Shown here in pieces: positions 7,874 to 16,238 of a stretch of 64,000 nucleotides of DNA. Location: the NCBI RefSeq assembly GCF_947497935.1, contig NZ_CANMIO010000008.1, positions 124,001-188,000 of the forward strand, read 5' to 3'. The notes beneath the pieces are model-generated. The model was not told where the DNA came from, made no database searches, and saw nothing but the letters and a program-made list of their open reading frames with translations. The position numbers and the translations under genes are program-made. The DNA is from an uncultured Shewanella sp. GTDB taxonomy: Bacteria > Pseudomonadota > Gammaproteobacteria > Enterobacterales > Shewanellaceae. Every line of letters starts with the position of its first letter. Within the stretch, counting starts at the first letter, position 1.

Positions 7874-9892
7874 ATGATGAATACTAACAAATCTAAAATT
7901 GCGCTGCTTCTAGCAGCAGGTGCTGTCTCTATGGCCCTTACAGGCTGTGGTGGCGACGATGGTAACGACGGTAATCCTGGCAACCCAGGTGGTCCAGCTG
8001 CCGATTACATCAACACGCTTAATCTAAAAGTGACCGACGTCACTTACGCCGATGGCGTTCCGACAATCAATGTATTTGCGACAAACGAAGAAGACCTACC
8101 TGTTGTAGGTTTAACTGCGCTTGAAGTGAAGAAAGTTGTGCAACTTATCCCACAAGGCGCTACGGGTGCGGGTAACAGTGCAGAATGGCAGTACATTGGC
8201 TCACAAAAAGAATTTGTTGACCAAAAGAATGGTAACTATAGCTTTACCATTCCAGTAGAAGGTTACAACTCTGAGCTAACTCAACGTTATAACGTCATTG
8301 CGAGTGCTTCAACACTAGCCGATGGCGAAACAACTGTACCTCGTACTGAGCTGTCACAAGACTTCTCAGGGGAAGGCTACGAAGCGACATACACTAAAGA
8401 TGTCGTAGCAACTGCAAGCTGTAACTCATGCCATGCTGAAGGTAAGAAAATTTACCACGGCTATACCACTTCAGAAACATGTGCTGCTTGTCATACACAA
8501 GAGATGGCCGATGAAAAAGGCAAACCACAAGTTGCGTATAACCACTTAATCCATAACGTACATAACGATGCCAAGATGTACGGTAGAAACATGGACAAGA
8601 GTGCTGAAACAGCAAACGGTATAGTTCAAGACAATTGTACAACCTGTCACGTAGCACCAACTGAAGGCAGCGATGAGCTAACTGAATGGGGCAACTGGTC
8701 AAGCGTTCCAACCATGGAAACCTGTACTAGCTGTCACACCAATATCGACTTCCAAGCTGGCCAAGGCCACTCTCAGCAAGCAGATAACTCTAACTGTATC
8801 GCATGTCATAACGCGAGCTGGACTGAAGAGATCCACACTGAAGGCTTTACACAAACTAAAGCACTTATTGACACTTACGGCATGAACACTGCTTTAGTTG
8901 TAAATCAAGATAAGACAGCAACAGTAACAGTTTCACTAATCGACGCTAATGGCGAAGCGGTTAATGCAACCACTCTACTGCCTATGCTACAACGTGTTGA
9001 AGCGACAACTAACGTCGGTCCAAATAACGTTAAACTTGGTTACTACGGTAAAGATAGCCTTAACCTAGTACTTAACGGCAAGCTTGACGCTGCTGCAACA
9101 ATTGATGCAGAAGGCAACATTGTATACACCACTAAAGCATTAACATTTGGCGCGGACGATGCAGACACTGCATTCACATTCTCTGGCCTATCTATGTGTT
9201 CTGAAAATGGTGAGTTCGTTGATTGTGACAAAGTGGCTGTTGAAGGCAACTTAGATGAAGATGGTTACCTACTAGACGCATACTACACAGGCATGAAAGC
9301 TGATCTTGCTTTCGCAACATTCTCTGGCGAAGCGCCGAGCATGCGCCATGTTGACTCTGTGAACTTTGACACGTGTGTTAGCTGTCACGGTGATACTTTT
9401 GAAATCCACAAAGGCACTCACCACCCAGGCTTTGTAATGAGCGAGCAATTAGCTCAAATCGTTGACGGTAAGACAGTTGTTGGAGTTGATGGCTGTGTGG
9501 CTTGTCATACTCCAGACGGCACTTACGCCGGCGGCGCAAACATGGGTGCTCTTGAACTGAAGCTTCATAAAGTTCATAGCGCTGGTGATCACGCAGTTAT
9601 CACAGGCATGACTTGTGACCAGTGTCATAACGACCTAAACCTTGATGCATTCAAGCAAAAAGGTGCTCTAGCTACAGCTGGCGGTGCTTACACAACACCT
9701 ATCGCAGCAACCTGTATGTCATGTCACGTATATAGCCCTGAGTCAGAAGCTAAATTTGCGGCTCACGTCGAAGGCCAAGGCGCTATTGTTAACGACTTTG
9801 ACAAGCAAGCAGTAAGCGATGCAGCGCAGCTAGAAACGTGTTTCTACTGCCACAAGCCAACTGCAGACGATCACACTTCTGTGAAGATGTAA
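7874..9892 (+). CDS. mtrC: Decaheme outer-membrane cytochrome MtrC
   Basis: 672 residues from the ATG at 7874 (S. oneidensis MtrC has 671). A GTG at 7850 extends the frame, but the ribosome binding site AGGGA lies after it. Signal peptide with lipobox ALTGC (Cys25) and a Gly/Asp/Asn-rich linker. Ten CXXCH motifs in two pentads (about residues 182-312 and 500-658); the beta domain between them has the CX8C pair characteristic of MtrC, reported to form a redox-active disulfide that affects flavin binding. MtrC is the terminal surface reductase of the MtrCAB conduit. It is the first gene of mtrC-mtrA-mtrB; the 116-base gap to mtrA holds a hairpin without a T-run, so transcription should continue. 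Confident by length, motif set and neighbours. Confidence 0.96.
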   Translation: MMNTNKSKIALLLAAGAVSMALTGCGGDDGNDGNPGNPGGPAADYINTLNLKVTDVTYADGVPTINVFATNEEDLPVVGLTALEVKKVVQLIPQGATGAGNSAEWQYIGSQKEFVDQKNGNYSFTIPVEGYNSELTQRYNVIASASTLADGETTVPRTELSQDFSGEGYEATYTKDVVATASCNSCHAEGKKIYHGYTTSETCAACHTQEMADEKGKPQVAYNHLIHNVHNDAKMYGRNMDKSAETANGIVQDNCTTCHVAPTEGSDELTEWGNWSSVPTMETCTSCHTNIDFQAGQGHSQQADNSNCIACHNASWTEEIHTEGFTQTKALIDTYGMNTALVVNQDKTATVTVSLIDANGEAVNATTLLPMLQRVEATTNVGPNNVKLGYYGKDSLNLVLNGKLDAAATIDAEGNIVYTTKALTFGADDADTAFTFSGLSMCSENGEFVDCDKVAVEGNLDEDGYLLDAYYTGMKADLAFATFSGEAPSMRHVDSVNFDTCVSCHGDTFEIHKGTHHPGFVMSEQLAQIVDGKTVVGVDGCVACHTPDGTYAGGANMGALELKLHKVHSAGDHAVITGMTCDQCHNDLNLDAFKQKGALATAGGAYTTPIAATCMSCHVYSPESEAKFAAHVEGQGAIVNDFDKQAVSDAAQLETCFYCHKPTADDHTSVKM

Positions 9893-9910
9893 TTTGCGCA
9901 ACTCTTATCT

Positions 9911-9935
9911 AACTCAAGTTATAACAGCTTGAGTT
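9911..9935 (+). promoter_or_regulatory. Intercistronic hairpin between mtrC and mtrA
   Basis: AACTCAAG pairs perfectly with CTTGAGTT across a 9-base loop, with no following T-run. A second G/C-rich inverted run (GGGGGGAGG / CCTCTCCCCC) lies at 9952-9970. These are more likely mRNA-stabilising or processing structures than terminators and could set the ratio of MtrC to MtrAB. Confidence 0.6.
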
Positions 9936-10008
9936 AAAGAGTGTTGAAATAGGGGGGAGGCCTCTCCCCCACTTTCTCTTCAAAAATGTGCAAGTTTAGG
10001 AAGCTATT

Positions 10009-10995
10009 ATGAAGATCACAAAAAAATTAAAAACTTTACTACCAGCCTTAATGGCGTCGGCGGTACTGTCTCTTGGTTTTGCCCAAACAGCTACGGCTTC
10101 TAAGTGGGACGCTAAGATGACGCCTGATGAAGTCGAAGCCACGCTAGATCAGAAGTTTGCTGAAGGTAAGTACTCACCAAAAGGTGCTGACTCTTGCCTT
10201 ATGTGTCACCGCAAGTCTGAAAAAGTGATGGACCTATTCAAAGGCGTTCACGGTTCAGTTGACTCAAGCAAGAGCCCAATGGCTGGCCTTCAATGTGAAG
10301 CGTGTCACGGCCCTATGGGTAAACATAACCGCGGCGGTAACGAGCCGATGATCGCTTTTGGTCCAGAGTCAACGCTGTCGCCAGAGCTACAAAACAGTGT
10401 TTGTATGAGCTGTCATAAAGATGACCAGCGTATGGATTGGAATGGTGGTCACCATGACAATGCAGATGTAGCTTGTGCTTCTTGTCACTCAGTGCATACA
10501 GCTAAAGATCCAGTGCTTTCAAAGAACACTGAAATGGAAGTGTGTACTAGCTGTCATACTCAGCAAAAAGCTGATATGAACAAGCGTTCTAGCCACCCAA
10601 TGAAGTGGGCGCAAATGGTGTGTAGTGATTGTCATAATCCACACGGCACAATGAGCGAAGCCGACTTGGTTAAGCCTAGCGTTAACGAAACTTGCTACTC
10701 ATGCCATGCGGAGAAGCGCGGCCCAAAACTGTGGGAGCATGCACCCGTTACTGAAGACTGTGTGACATGCCACAACCCACACGGCAGCGTAAATGAAGGC
10801 ATGCTTAAGACTCGTGCTCCTCAGCTTTGTCAGCAATGTCACTCTTCTGCGCATAGCGGTCAGGCACTGTTTGGCAACACAGAGCAAGGTTCTACAGTTG
10901 GCGGTAACGCCATGACTGGTGGCCGTAGCTGTCTGAACTGTCATAACCAGATCCATGGTTCAAACCATCCATCTGGCAAGCTACTGCAGCGCTAA
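10009..10995 (+). CDS. mtrA: Periplasmic decaheme cytochrome MtrA
   Basis: 328 residues (S. oneidensis MtrA has 333). A cleavable signal peptide ends near the TATAS-KWD junction, with no lipobox. Ten CXXCH motifs are spread evenly through the chain (CLMCH, CEACH, CMSCH, CASCH, CTSCH, CSDCH, CYSCH, CVTCH, CQQCH, CLNCH), unlike the two-pentad surface cytochromes. MtrA forms a linear haem wire inside the MtrB barrel and links periplasmic donors to MtrC. It is the second gene of the operon; mtrB begins 13 bases after its stop. DmsE and MtrD are close relatives, but the mtrC-mtrA-mtrB context makes MtrA the right call. Confidence 0.97.
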   Translation: MKITKKLKTLLPALMASAVLSLGFAQTATASKWDAKMTPDEVEATLDQKFAEGKYSPKGADSCLMCHRKSEKVMDLFKGVHGSVDSSKSPMAGLQCEACHGPMGKHNRGGNEPMIAFGPESTLSPELQNSVCMSCHKDDQRMDWNGGHHDNADVACASCHSVHTAKDPVLSKNTEMEVCTSCHTQQKADMNKRSSHPMKWAQMVCSDCHNPHGTMSEADLVKPSVNETCYSCHAEKRGPKLWEHAPVTEDCVTCHNPHGSVNEGMLKTRAPQLCQQCHSSAHSGQALFGNTEQGSTVGGNAMTGGRSCLNCHNQIHGSNHPSGKLLQR

Positions 10996-11008
10996 GGGAG
11001 ACGAGAAG

Positions 11009-13108
11009 ATGAAATTCAAATTAAATTTAGTCACGCTCGCTTTGCTAACTAATGCCGGAATGATGTCTGGCGCAGCTATCGCTGCTGATGGTTATGGCAT
11101 TCAAAATGCGAACACTGAAAAAGTAAAATTCGACAAGTGGGTTTGTAAAAACTGTAAAGTCGAAAAAGGTGTATCGGGTACTGTCGGTATTGGTGCAGGT
11201 TATAGCGACAGCGATGATATTCGTTCAGCAAATGCCTTCGCTACCGAAGATGGCTTTGCCGGTAAAGTTGACGCCGATGTGAAATACACTGGCGAGCATG
11301 GCTACCAAGCGACTATCGAAGCTGACAATCTAGGCATGGAAAACAGCCGCGCCGAGATCAATGCAGGTAAAGCGGGTCAATACAACTTGAACCTAAACTA
11401 CCGTCAAATTGCTACCTACAAAACCGATAAGGCAATGAGCCCTTACCAAGGTATTGGTGGCGATGACCTTACCCTACCGGGTGATTGGGTTCATGGCGGC
11501 AGCACACAAGACATGACCAACTTGTATTCAAGCCTTAATCCACTTGAGCTTTCGCTTAAGCGTAAACGTGCAGGCTTAGGTTTTGAGTACCAGGCAGAGA
11601 CACTGTGGAGCACTTACGTTAATTATCAACGTGAAGATAAAACAGGTCTTAAACAAGCGTCAGGTAGTTTCTACAACCAATCAATGATGCTTGCTGAGCC
11701 AGTTGATTACACTACTGACACCGTTGAGGCAGGCGTTCGTTTTGCTGGTGATAATTGGTACACAGCAGTTAACTATAACGGCTCTATCTTTAAGAATGAG
11801 TACAGCGAACTGTCTTATGACAATGCGTTCAGCCCAACCTTTGGTGCACAAACCACTGGTTATATGTCACTAGACCCTGATAACGAAGCGCATACCGTTT
11901 CTGTTCTAGGTCAGTATGTGGCAGGCCGCACTATCATGAATGGTCGAGTCTATTTCGGCCAGATGACCCAAGATCAAGACTTCAGCACATCAGGTTATGG
12001 CTATCAAATGCCAACTGAATCATTAGATGGCCGAGTCGATACTCAAGGCGCTACCTTTAAGATTGTGTCTCGCATTAACCGTCAACTACGTTTAAACGCA
12101 AGCTATGACTATAGCGACCGTGATAACAAGACCAATGTTGAAGAGTGGACACAAATTTCAATCGACTCAACAACGGGTCAAGCGGCTTACAACACGCCAT
12201 ACGACATTACCACTCACAAGGCTAAGCTAGGTGCTGACTATCGTCTAGCTCGCGGCCATAAGCTTGAAGGTGGCTATGATTACCGTAAGGATGAGCGTAG
12301 CTATTCAGACCGTGAAACCACTGACGAAAGTACCTTATGGGCTAAGTATCAGTTAAGCGCTTTTGCTAACTGGAACATGTGGATCAAGGGTAGCTACGGC
12401 CAACGTGATGGCTCTACTTACCAGGCGTCTGAGTGGACATCGAGTGAGCAAAACGATCTGCTACGCAAGTACAACCTTGCCGATAGAAACCGTACCCAAA
12501 TTGAAGCTCGTGTAACTCACAGCCCAATAGATAGCTTAACGCTAGATTTTGGCGCTCGTTATGCACTTGATGATTATAACGAAACACAAATCGGCCTAAC
12601 TGAATCGAAAGATATGAGTTATGACGCGAGTGTGAGTTACCTCATCACTGATGACATGACTGTGACAGCTTTCTACAACCGTCAAAACATCGATTCAGAG
12701 CAAGCGGGTAGCACAAACCTAGGTGCTCCAAATTGGTACGGTACAGTTGAAGATCAAGTCGACGTACTAGGCGCTGGCTTTAGCTACAACAACCTAATGG
12801 AGCAAAAGCTTCGTCTAGGTGTTGATTACACTTACTCAGACTCAAACAGTAATACCCAGGTAACTCAGGGCATTACTGGCGACTACGGTGATTACTACGC
12901 TAAAGTGCATAACGTCAATGTTTACGCCTTATACAAAGCCACAGAGAAGATGGATCTGCGCTTAGACTATAAGATGGAAAACTATAAAGACAATGATGCA
13001 GCTAATGATATTGCCCCAGATGGTATTTGGAATGTATTAAGTTTTGGCAACAACAGCCACGACTATAATGCACATCTAATCATGCTAAGCATGAGCTACC
13101 GTCTATAG
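11009..13108 (+). CDS. mtrB: Outer-membrane beta-barrel protein MtrB
   Basis: 699 residues from the ATG at 11009, which has a GGGAG ribosome binding site; the in-frame ATG at 10955 lies inside mtrA and is unlikely. A signal peptide is followed by an N-terminal CKNC motif (VCKNCKVEKG), a feature conserved in MtrB proteins able to support metal reduction. The rest alternates polar and aromatic residues as expected of a barrel of about 26 strands. MtrB sheathes MtrA in the outer membrane and is needed to place MtrA and MtrC. It ends in MLSMSYRL, and a degraded copy of this tail lies about 96 bases downstream. Confidence is high from operon position and length. Confidence 0.96.
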   Translation: MKFKLNLVTLALLTNAGMMSGAAIAADGYGIQNANTEKVKFDKWVCKNCKVEKGVSGTVGIGAGYSDSDDIRSANAFATEDGFAGKVDADVKYTGEHGYQATIEADNLGMENSRAEINAGKAGQYNLNLNYRQIATYKTDKAMSPYQGIGGDDLTLPGDWVHGGSTQDMTNLYSSLNPLELSLKRKRAGLGFEYQAETLWSTYVNYQREDKTGLKQASGSFYNQSMMLAEPVDYTTDTVEAGVRFAGDNWYTAVNYNGSIFKNEYSELSYDNAFSPTFGAQTTGYMSLDPDNEAHTVSVLGQYVAGRTIMNGRVYFGQMTQDQDFSTSGYGYQMPTESLDGRVDTQGATFKIVSRINRQLRLNASYDYSDRDNKTNVEEWTQISIDSTTGQAAYNTPYDITTHKAKLGADYRLARGHKLEGGYDYRKDERSYSDRETTDESTLWAKYQLSAFANWNMWIKGSYGQRDGSTYQASEWTSSEQNDLLRKYNLADRNRTQIEARVTHSPIDSLTLDFGARYALDDYNETQIGLTESKDMSYDASVSYLITDDMTVTAFYNRQNIDSEQAGSTNLGAPNWYGTVEDQVDVLGAGFSYNNLMEQKLRLGVDYTYSDSNSNTQVTQGITGDYGDYYAKVHNVNVYALYKATEKMDLRLDYKMENYKDNDAANDIAPDGIWNVLSFGNNSHDYNAHLIMLSMSYRL

Positions 13109-13131
13109 TAATGCCAAGTTGACTAGATTAT

Positions 13132-13204
13132 AGGGCAGCAACAGCCAACCCTATGATCTAGCAATGCACATTTGATTATGCTTAGCGTGAGCTACCGTTT
13201 GTAG
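13132..13204 (+). pseudogene. Remnant of a second mtrB 3' end
   Basis: Bases 13163-13204 encode NAHLIMLSVSYRL and a TAG stop; the true mtrB ends NAHLIMLSMSYRL-TAG at 13108. The two copies differ mostly at synonymous positions (CTA/TTG, ATC/ATT, CTA/CTT, CTA/TTG), so this is a diverged coding duplicate rather than a recent slip. Similarity continues upstream through GGCAGCAACAGCCA against GGCAACAACAGCCA, with an indel. It looks like the stub of a lost or recombined second mtrB-like gene. Confidence 0.85.
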
Positions 13205-13224
13205 TAAATAGTTTTAGTTAACGC

Positions 13225-13255
13225 AAAAAAAACCCGCTAAATGCGGGTTTTTTAT
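13225..13255 (+). terminator. Intrinsic terminator of mtrCAB
   Basis: AACCCGC-TAAAT-GCGGGTT followed by TTTTATT. It lies after the mtrB remnant and ends the mtrCAB operon. Confidence 0.93.
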
Positions 13256-13307
13256 TGCCTATAATCGCCGTGGTGCATCGTTTTGGCTTTTATTTAAGGG
13301 CTTATCG

Positions 13308-13396
13308 ACCACGAAGCGCTACGCTTTCACAAAGAACACGAAGGTAAAGCTTAAAGCCTGAACTGTTACCTTTCTTCGTGTCCTTTGTGGTGAGCC
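13308..13396. repeat. Imperfect inverted-repeat (hairpin) element
   Basis: The left arm CACAAAGAACACGAAGGTAA (13331-13350) faces TTACCTTTCTTCGTGTCCTT (13369-13388), with an outer ACCACGAAG near 13310 and GTGGTG at the right edge. The whole could fold into a long stem. The words ACACGAAG and CACAAAG resemble dispersed intergenic repeats in proteobacteria, but copy number cannot be judged from one window. Confidence 0.55.
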
Positions 13397-13514
13397 GCTT
13401 TTTCTTCATGCTTGACGTTTCTGCCTTTCATAGATAGCCGCTTTTGCCCTGCTACTGCTTAGCTATTGCAGAAACTATAGAGTTACGACTCGACCTAAAC
13501 ATCCCAAGCAATTA

Positions 13515-13530
13515 AGTGAGCTTGATCACC
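13515..13530 (+). promoter_or_regulatory. Candidate CRP site
   Basis: AGTGA-GCTTGA-TCACC matches TGTGA-N6-TCACA at eight of ten core positions and lies about 110 bases before the membrane protein gene at 13638. Motif-based only. Confidence 0.4.
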
Positions 13531-13637
13531 GCAGAGATAAAAACTCGGATTAAAAACGGACTTAACCTGCATTTATGTTGAACTTATGCCTGCTTTAGGA
13601 GATCTTAATATCAATCATCTTCATCTAAAGTACTTAC

Positions 13638-14216
13638 ATGACTCGTTCAACTACTGCTTATAAAGCGCTATTAATGTCAGCCTTTGTTGTCCCTTTACCT
13701 GCCCTTGCCATGGCATCTGACACCACCAATGTTTTATTGCTCGCCATCATGCTAGGTGGTTTTAGCTTATTCAACTTGCTGCTTAATGGACTGTTTTTCT
13801 TCACGGGTAAATACCATAGCCGCAACTTTGCCAAGATGCACTCTCTCATTGCTGTCATTCCGGCCATTATAGCGCTGTTTATTGCATTGATTTACTTCGA
13901 TACTGCGGGTGCTATTTCGATGAATATCGGTGTTATCATTGTCAGCATTGGCCTGAGTTTACTGCCGCTTCAACTCAATCTATCTGCCACAAAAGCCCCG
14001 GGGAAACACACTGCACTGATTATCGCGCTAGCCGCTATTGCGCTATTAATCGCAGCCTATTACATCGCGCCTCTAGCCATATTCGCCATTGCCTGCGCTC
14101 ATGTTGCGCTAATCAGCCAGGCCGATATCAAAGTGAAATTCCTAAGTATTGCGACCCTTGTAACGGCTTATGGCTATTTAGGCTATTGGGCTTACCAAAT
14201 CCTACAATACAGCTAA
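13638..14216 (+). CDS. Hypothetical inner-membrane protein
   Basis: 192 residues, very hydrophobic, with about six predicted membrane segments: an N-terminal segment that could be a signal (ALLMSAFVVPLPALA), then helices near residues 28-52, 65-88, 92-112, 122-160 and 168-188. No catalytic or binding motif was recognised. The frame has good coding character and ends 31 bases before the glycosylase gene, so the two may be co-transcribed. A CRP-like dyad lies upstream. Function unknown. Confidence 0.75.
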   Translation: MTRSTTAYKALLMSAFVVPLPALAMASDTTNVLLLAIMLGGFSLFNLLLNGLFFFTGKYHSRNFAKMHSLIAVIPAIIALFIALIYFDTAGAISMNIGVIIVSIGLSLLPLQLNLSATKAPGKHTALIIALAAIALLIAAYYIAPLAIFAIACAHVALISQADIKVKFLSIATLVTAYGYLGYWAYQILQYS

Positions 14217-14247
14217 CGCCCTGCAGAAATAGCTAACCCGTAGCCCT

Positions 14248-14874
14248 ATGCCTAATGAACATCAGTTAATTCAACTCCAAGCAGAGATTGCTCAATGCCA
14301 AATCTGCTCCGAGTATCTACCTCTTGGGGCTAAACCCATTGTTCAGCTTGGGATTGGGGCTAAGATCTTAATTGCTGGCCAAGCGCCTGGAAAAAAAACA
14401 CATCACAAGGGGCGCCCCTTCGATGACGCAAGCGGTGAAAGGCTGCGCACTTGGCTTGGGGTCACTCGTGAACAGTTCTATAATCCACAGCTATTCGCCA
14501 TCGTCCCTATGGGATTTTGTTACCCCGGTAGTTATAGCGCTACCGATAAACACAGCGGTGATAAACAAAGCGGCGATAAACCGCCCCGCCCTGAATGTGC
14601 AAAAAAATGGCGCCAGCAAGTACTTAACCAATTGCCCAATATCGAACTCATATTGTTAGTCGGTAAATACGCTATTGAGTGGCACTTGAATCAAAAAGTC
14701 AGCGTCACTGATTCTGTCGCTAACTGGCAGTCACTGTGGCCAAACACCTTAGTCATGCCCCATCCAAGCCCGAGAAATAATATTTGGCTTAAGCGAAACC
14801 CTGAGTTTGAAAATGAGATCATTCCCCTGCTGCAATTACGCGTTGCAAGGCTAATAAAGCAGGAGCAAGGATAA
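14248..14874 (+). CDS. Uracil-DNA glycosylase family protein, probably Fe-S type
   Basis: 208 residues. The N-terminal CQIC pair, the GQAPG active-site loop followed by GRPFDDASG, and the C-terminal PHPSPRN motif are those of the uracil-DNA glycosylase superfamily. Two further cysteines (GFCYPG and PECAKKW) could complete a four-cysteine iron-sulfur site as in family 4 enzymes. Between them is an unusual low-complexity stretch with repeated SGDK units (HSGDK, QSGDK, then a degenerate third), which looks like an expansion. Expected role: removal of damaged bases from DNA. Substrate range cannot be read from sequence. Confidence 0.82.
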   Translation: MPNEHQLIQLQAEIAQCQICSEYLPLGAKPIVQLGIGAKILIAGQAPGKKTHHKGRPFDDASGERLRTWLGVTREQFYNPQLFAIVPMGFCYPGSYSATDKHSGDKQSGDKPPRPECAKKWRQQVLNQLPNIELILLVGKYAIEWHLNQKVSVTDSVANWQSLWPNTLVMPHPSPRNNIWLKRNPEFENEIIPLLQLRVARLIKQEQG

Positions 14875-15044
14875 GCACTCATTACGCATCGAGCTCACAA
14901 TTAGCCAATAAAGTCATGACAGATGTCAGAACTTTGCGGCACTGTATCGTCACTCTAAGTAAAATAACCGAATTTAAACACTGAATTACAGCTCTTAAAT
15001 ACAGCTCTTAATTACAATTATCTATTCATCAGGTTTAATCGTTA

Positions 15045-16217
15045 GTGAGGCTCAACGTGTACTTTCTAGATGGCTCTTTAGCACGGCAAATTGTCAATCG
15101 CACCATGAAAATCATCGGTCATAACATCAATGTGATGAATAATCATGGGGTAATTTTGGGCTCAGGAGAGTCTCACCGCATTGGCGCCATACACGAAGGT
15201 GCACTGCTTGCGATCAGTCAAAAGCGTACCGTTGAAATAAGCTCTCACAGCACAGGTACGCTGCAAGGTGTTAAACCGGGTATCAATCTGCCTTTACATT
15301 ATAAAGGCAAGGTCATCGGCGTTATCGGCATCACAGGAGAACCTGAAAAGCTTCGCAGTTATGGTGAATTACTTAAGATGACCGCCGAAATTATCGTTGA
15401 GCAGGCCAATACCCTAGAGCAAGCCCAATGGCAGTATCGCCAAAAAGAAGAATTGATTATCGAGTTAATTAAATCTGAGGGTTCCTTTACTTCCCACCAG
15501 CGTAACTGGGCTTCTCAGCTTAATATTGATCTCGACGCGCCGCGTGTTGTTGCCGTTATTCAGGTTCAAGCCGACGAGGAAGAAACCACGGCTAACTCGA
15601 TGTTGAAGCAAGTTATGCACCTGCTCGAAAATCCCTCGCGAGGCAACTTAGTCGCCATGGCGTCAATGACGCAATTGGTCATCCTAAAACCAGCCTTTCT
15701 CGATGGGAAGTCCTGGGATCCTAATCTTGAGAGTGAACGTATCGATCAGCTACTCATACGGCTTCCCAAAGAGCTTAATAGCCGTTTAAAAATCTCATTA
15801 GGCCACTTTTTCTCAGATCCACAAGAGATTAACCGTTCCTACCAAACCGCACTAGAAACCTTAGCTATCGGCCAACAGCTCCATCCCCAGCAGAGTAAAT
15901 ACCTATACGAGGACTACTCACTGCTGGTATTGCTGTCGGCGTTAAAAGATAGCTGGCGAGGCAAGGAGTTATTGTGTCCCTATCAAGCTCTTCTTAGTGC
16001 CGATAAAAATGGTCAGTTAGTAAAAACACTGACCGCTTATCTGCAACATTTTGGCGATCTACAGCAATGTGCTAATGTGCTCTTTATTCACCGAAATACG
16101 CTACGCTATCGACTCGATAGGATCCAACAGATCACCGGCGCGAATATCAATCAACTCGACGGATTATTGCAGCTGTATATCGGTCAACTCATGTTAGACA
16201 AGGCTGATATCAGATAA
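15045..16217 (+). CDS. cdaR: CdaR/SdaR-type transcriptional regulator of sugar diacid/glycerate use
   Basis: About 390 residues. The N-terminal sugar-diacid recognition domain carries ARQIVNRTMKIIG, IGAIHEGALL and GVIGITGEPE, closely following E. coli CdaR (385 residues). The C-terminus has the PucR-type helix-turn-helix (FIHRNTLRYRLDRI). The start is GTG at 15045 or GTG at 15057; neither has a strong ribosome binding site. CdaR activates galactarate, glucarate and glycerate genes in E. coli. Here the nearby permease and glycerate kinase indicate glycerate as inducer. A direct repeat of TACAGCTCTTAA precedes the gene (about 14986-15012). The pilin-like gene follows 21 bases after its stop. 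Confidence 0.88.
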   Translation: MRLNVYFLDGSLARQIVNRTMKIIGHNINVMNNHGVILGSGESHRIGAIHEGALLAISQKRTVEISSHSTGTLQGVKPGINLPLHYKGKVIGVIGITGEPEKLRSYGELLKMTAEIIVEQANTLEQAQWQYRQKEELIIELIKSEGSFTSHQRNWASQLNIDLDAPRVVAVIQVQADEEETTANSMLKQVMHLLENPSRGNLVAMASMTQLVILKPAFLDGKSWDPNLESERIDQLLIRLPKELNSRLKISLGHFFSDPQEINRSYQTALETLAIGQQLHPQQSKYLYEDYSLLVLLSALKDSWRGKELLCPYQALLSADKNGQLVKTLTAYLQHFGDLQQCANVLFIHRNTLRYRLDRIQQITGANINQLDGLLQLYIGQLMLDKADIR

Positions 16218-16238
16218 CGTCCGCTCAAAGGGAACATT

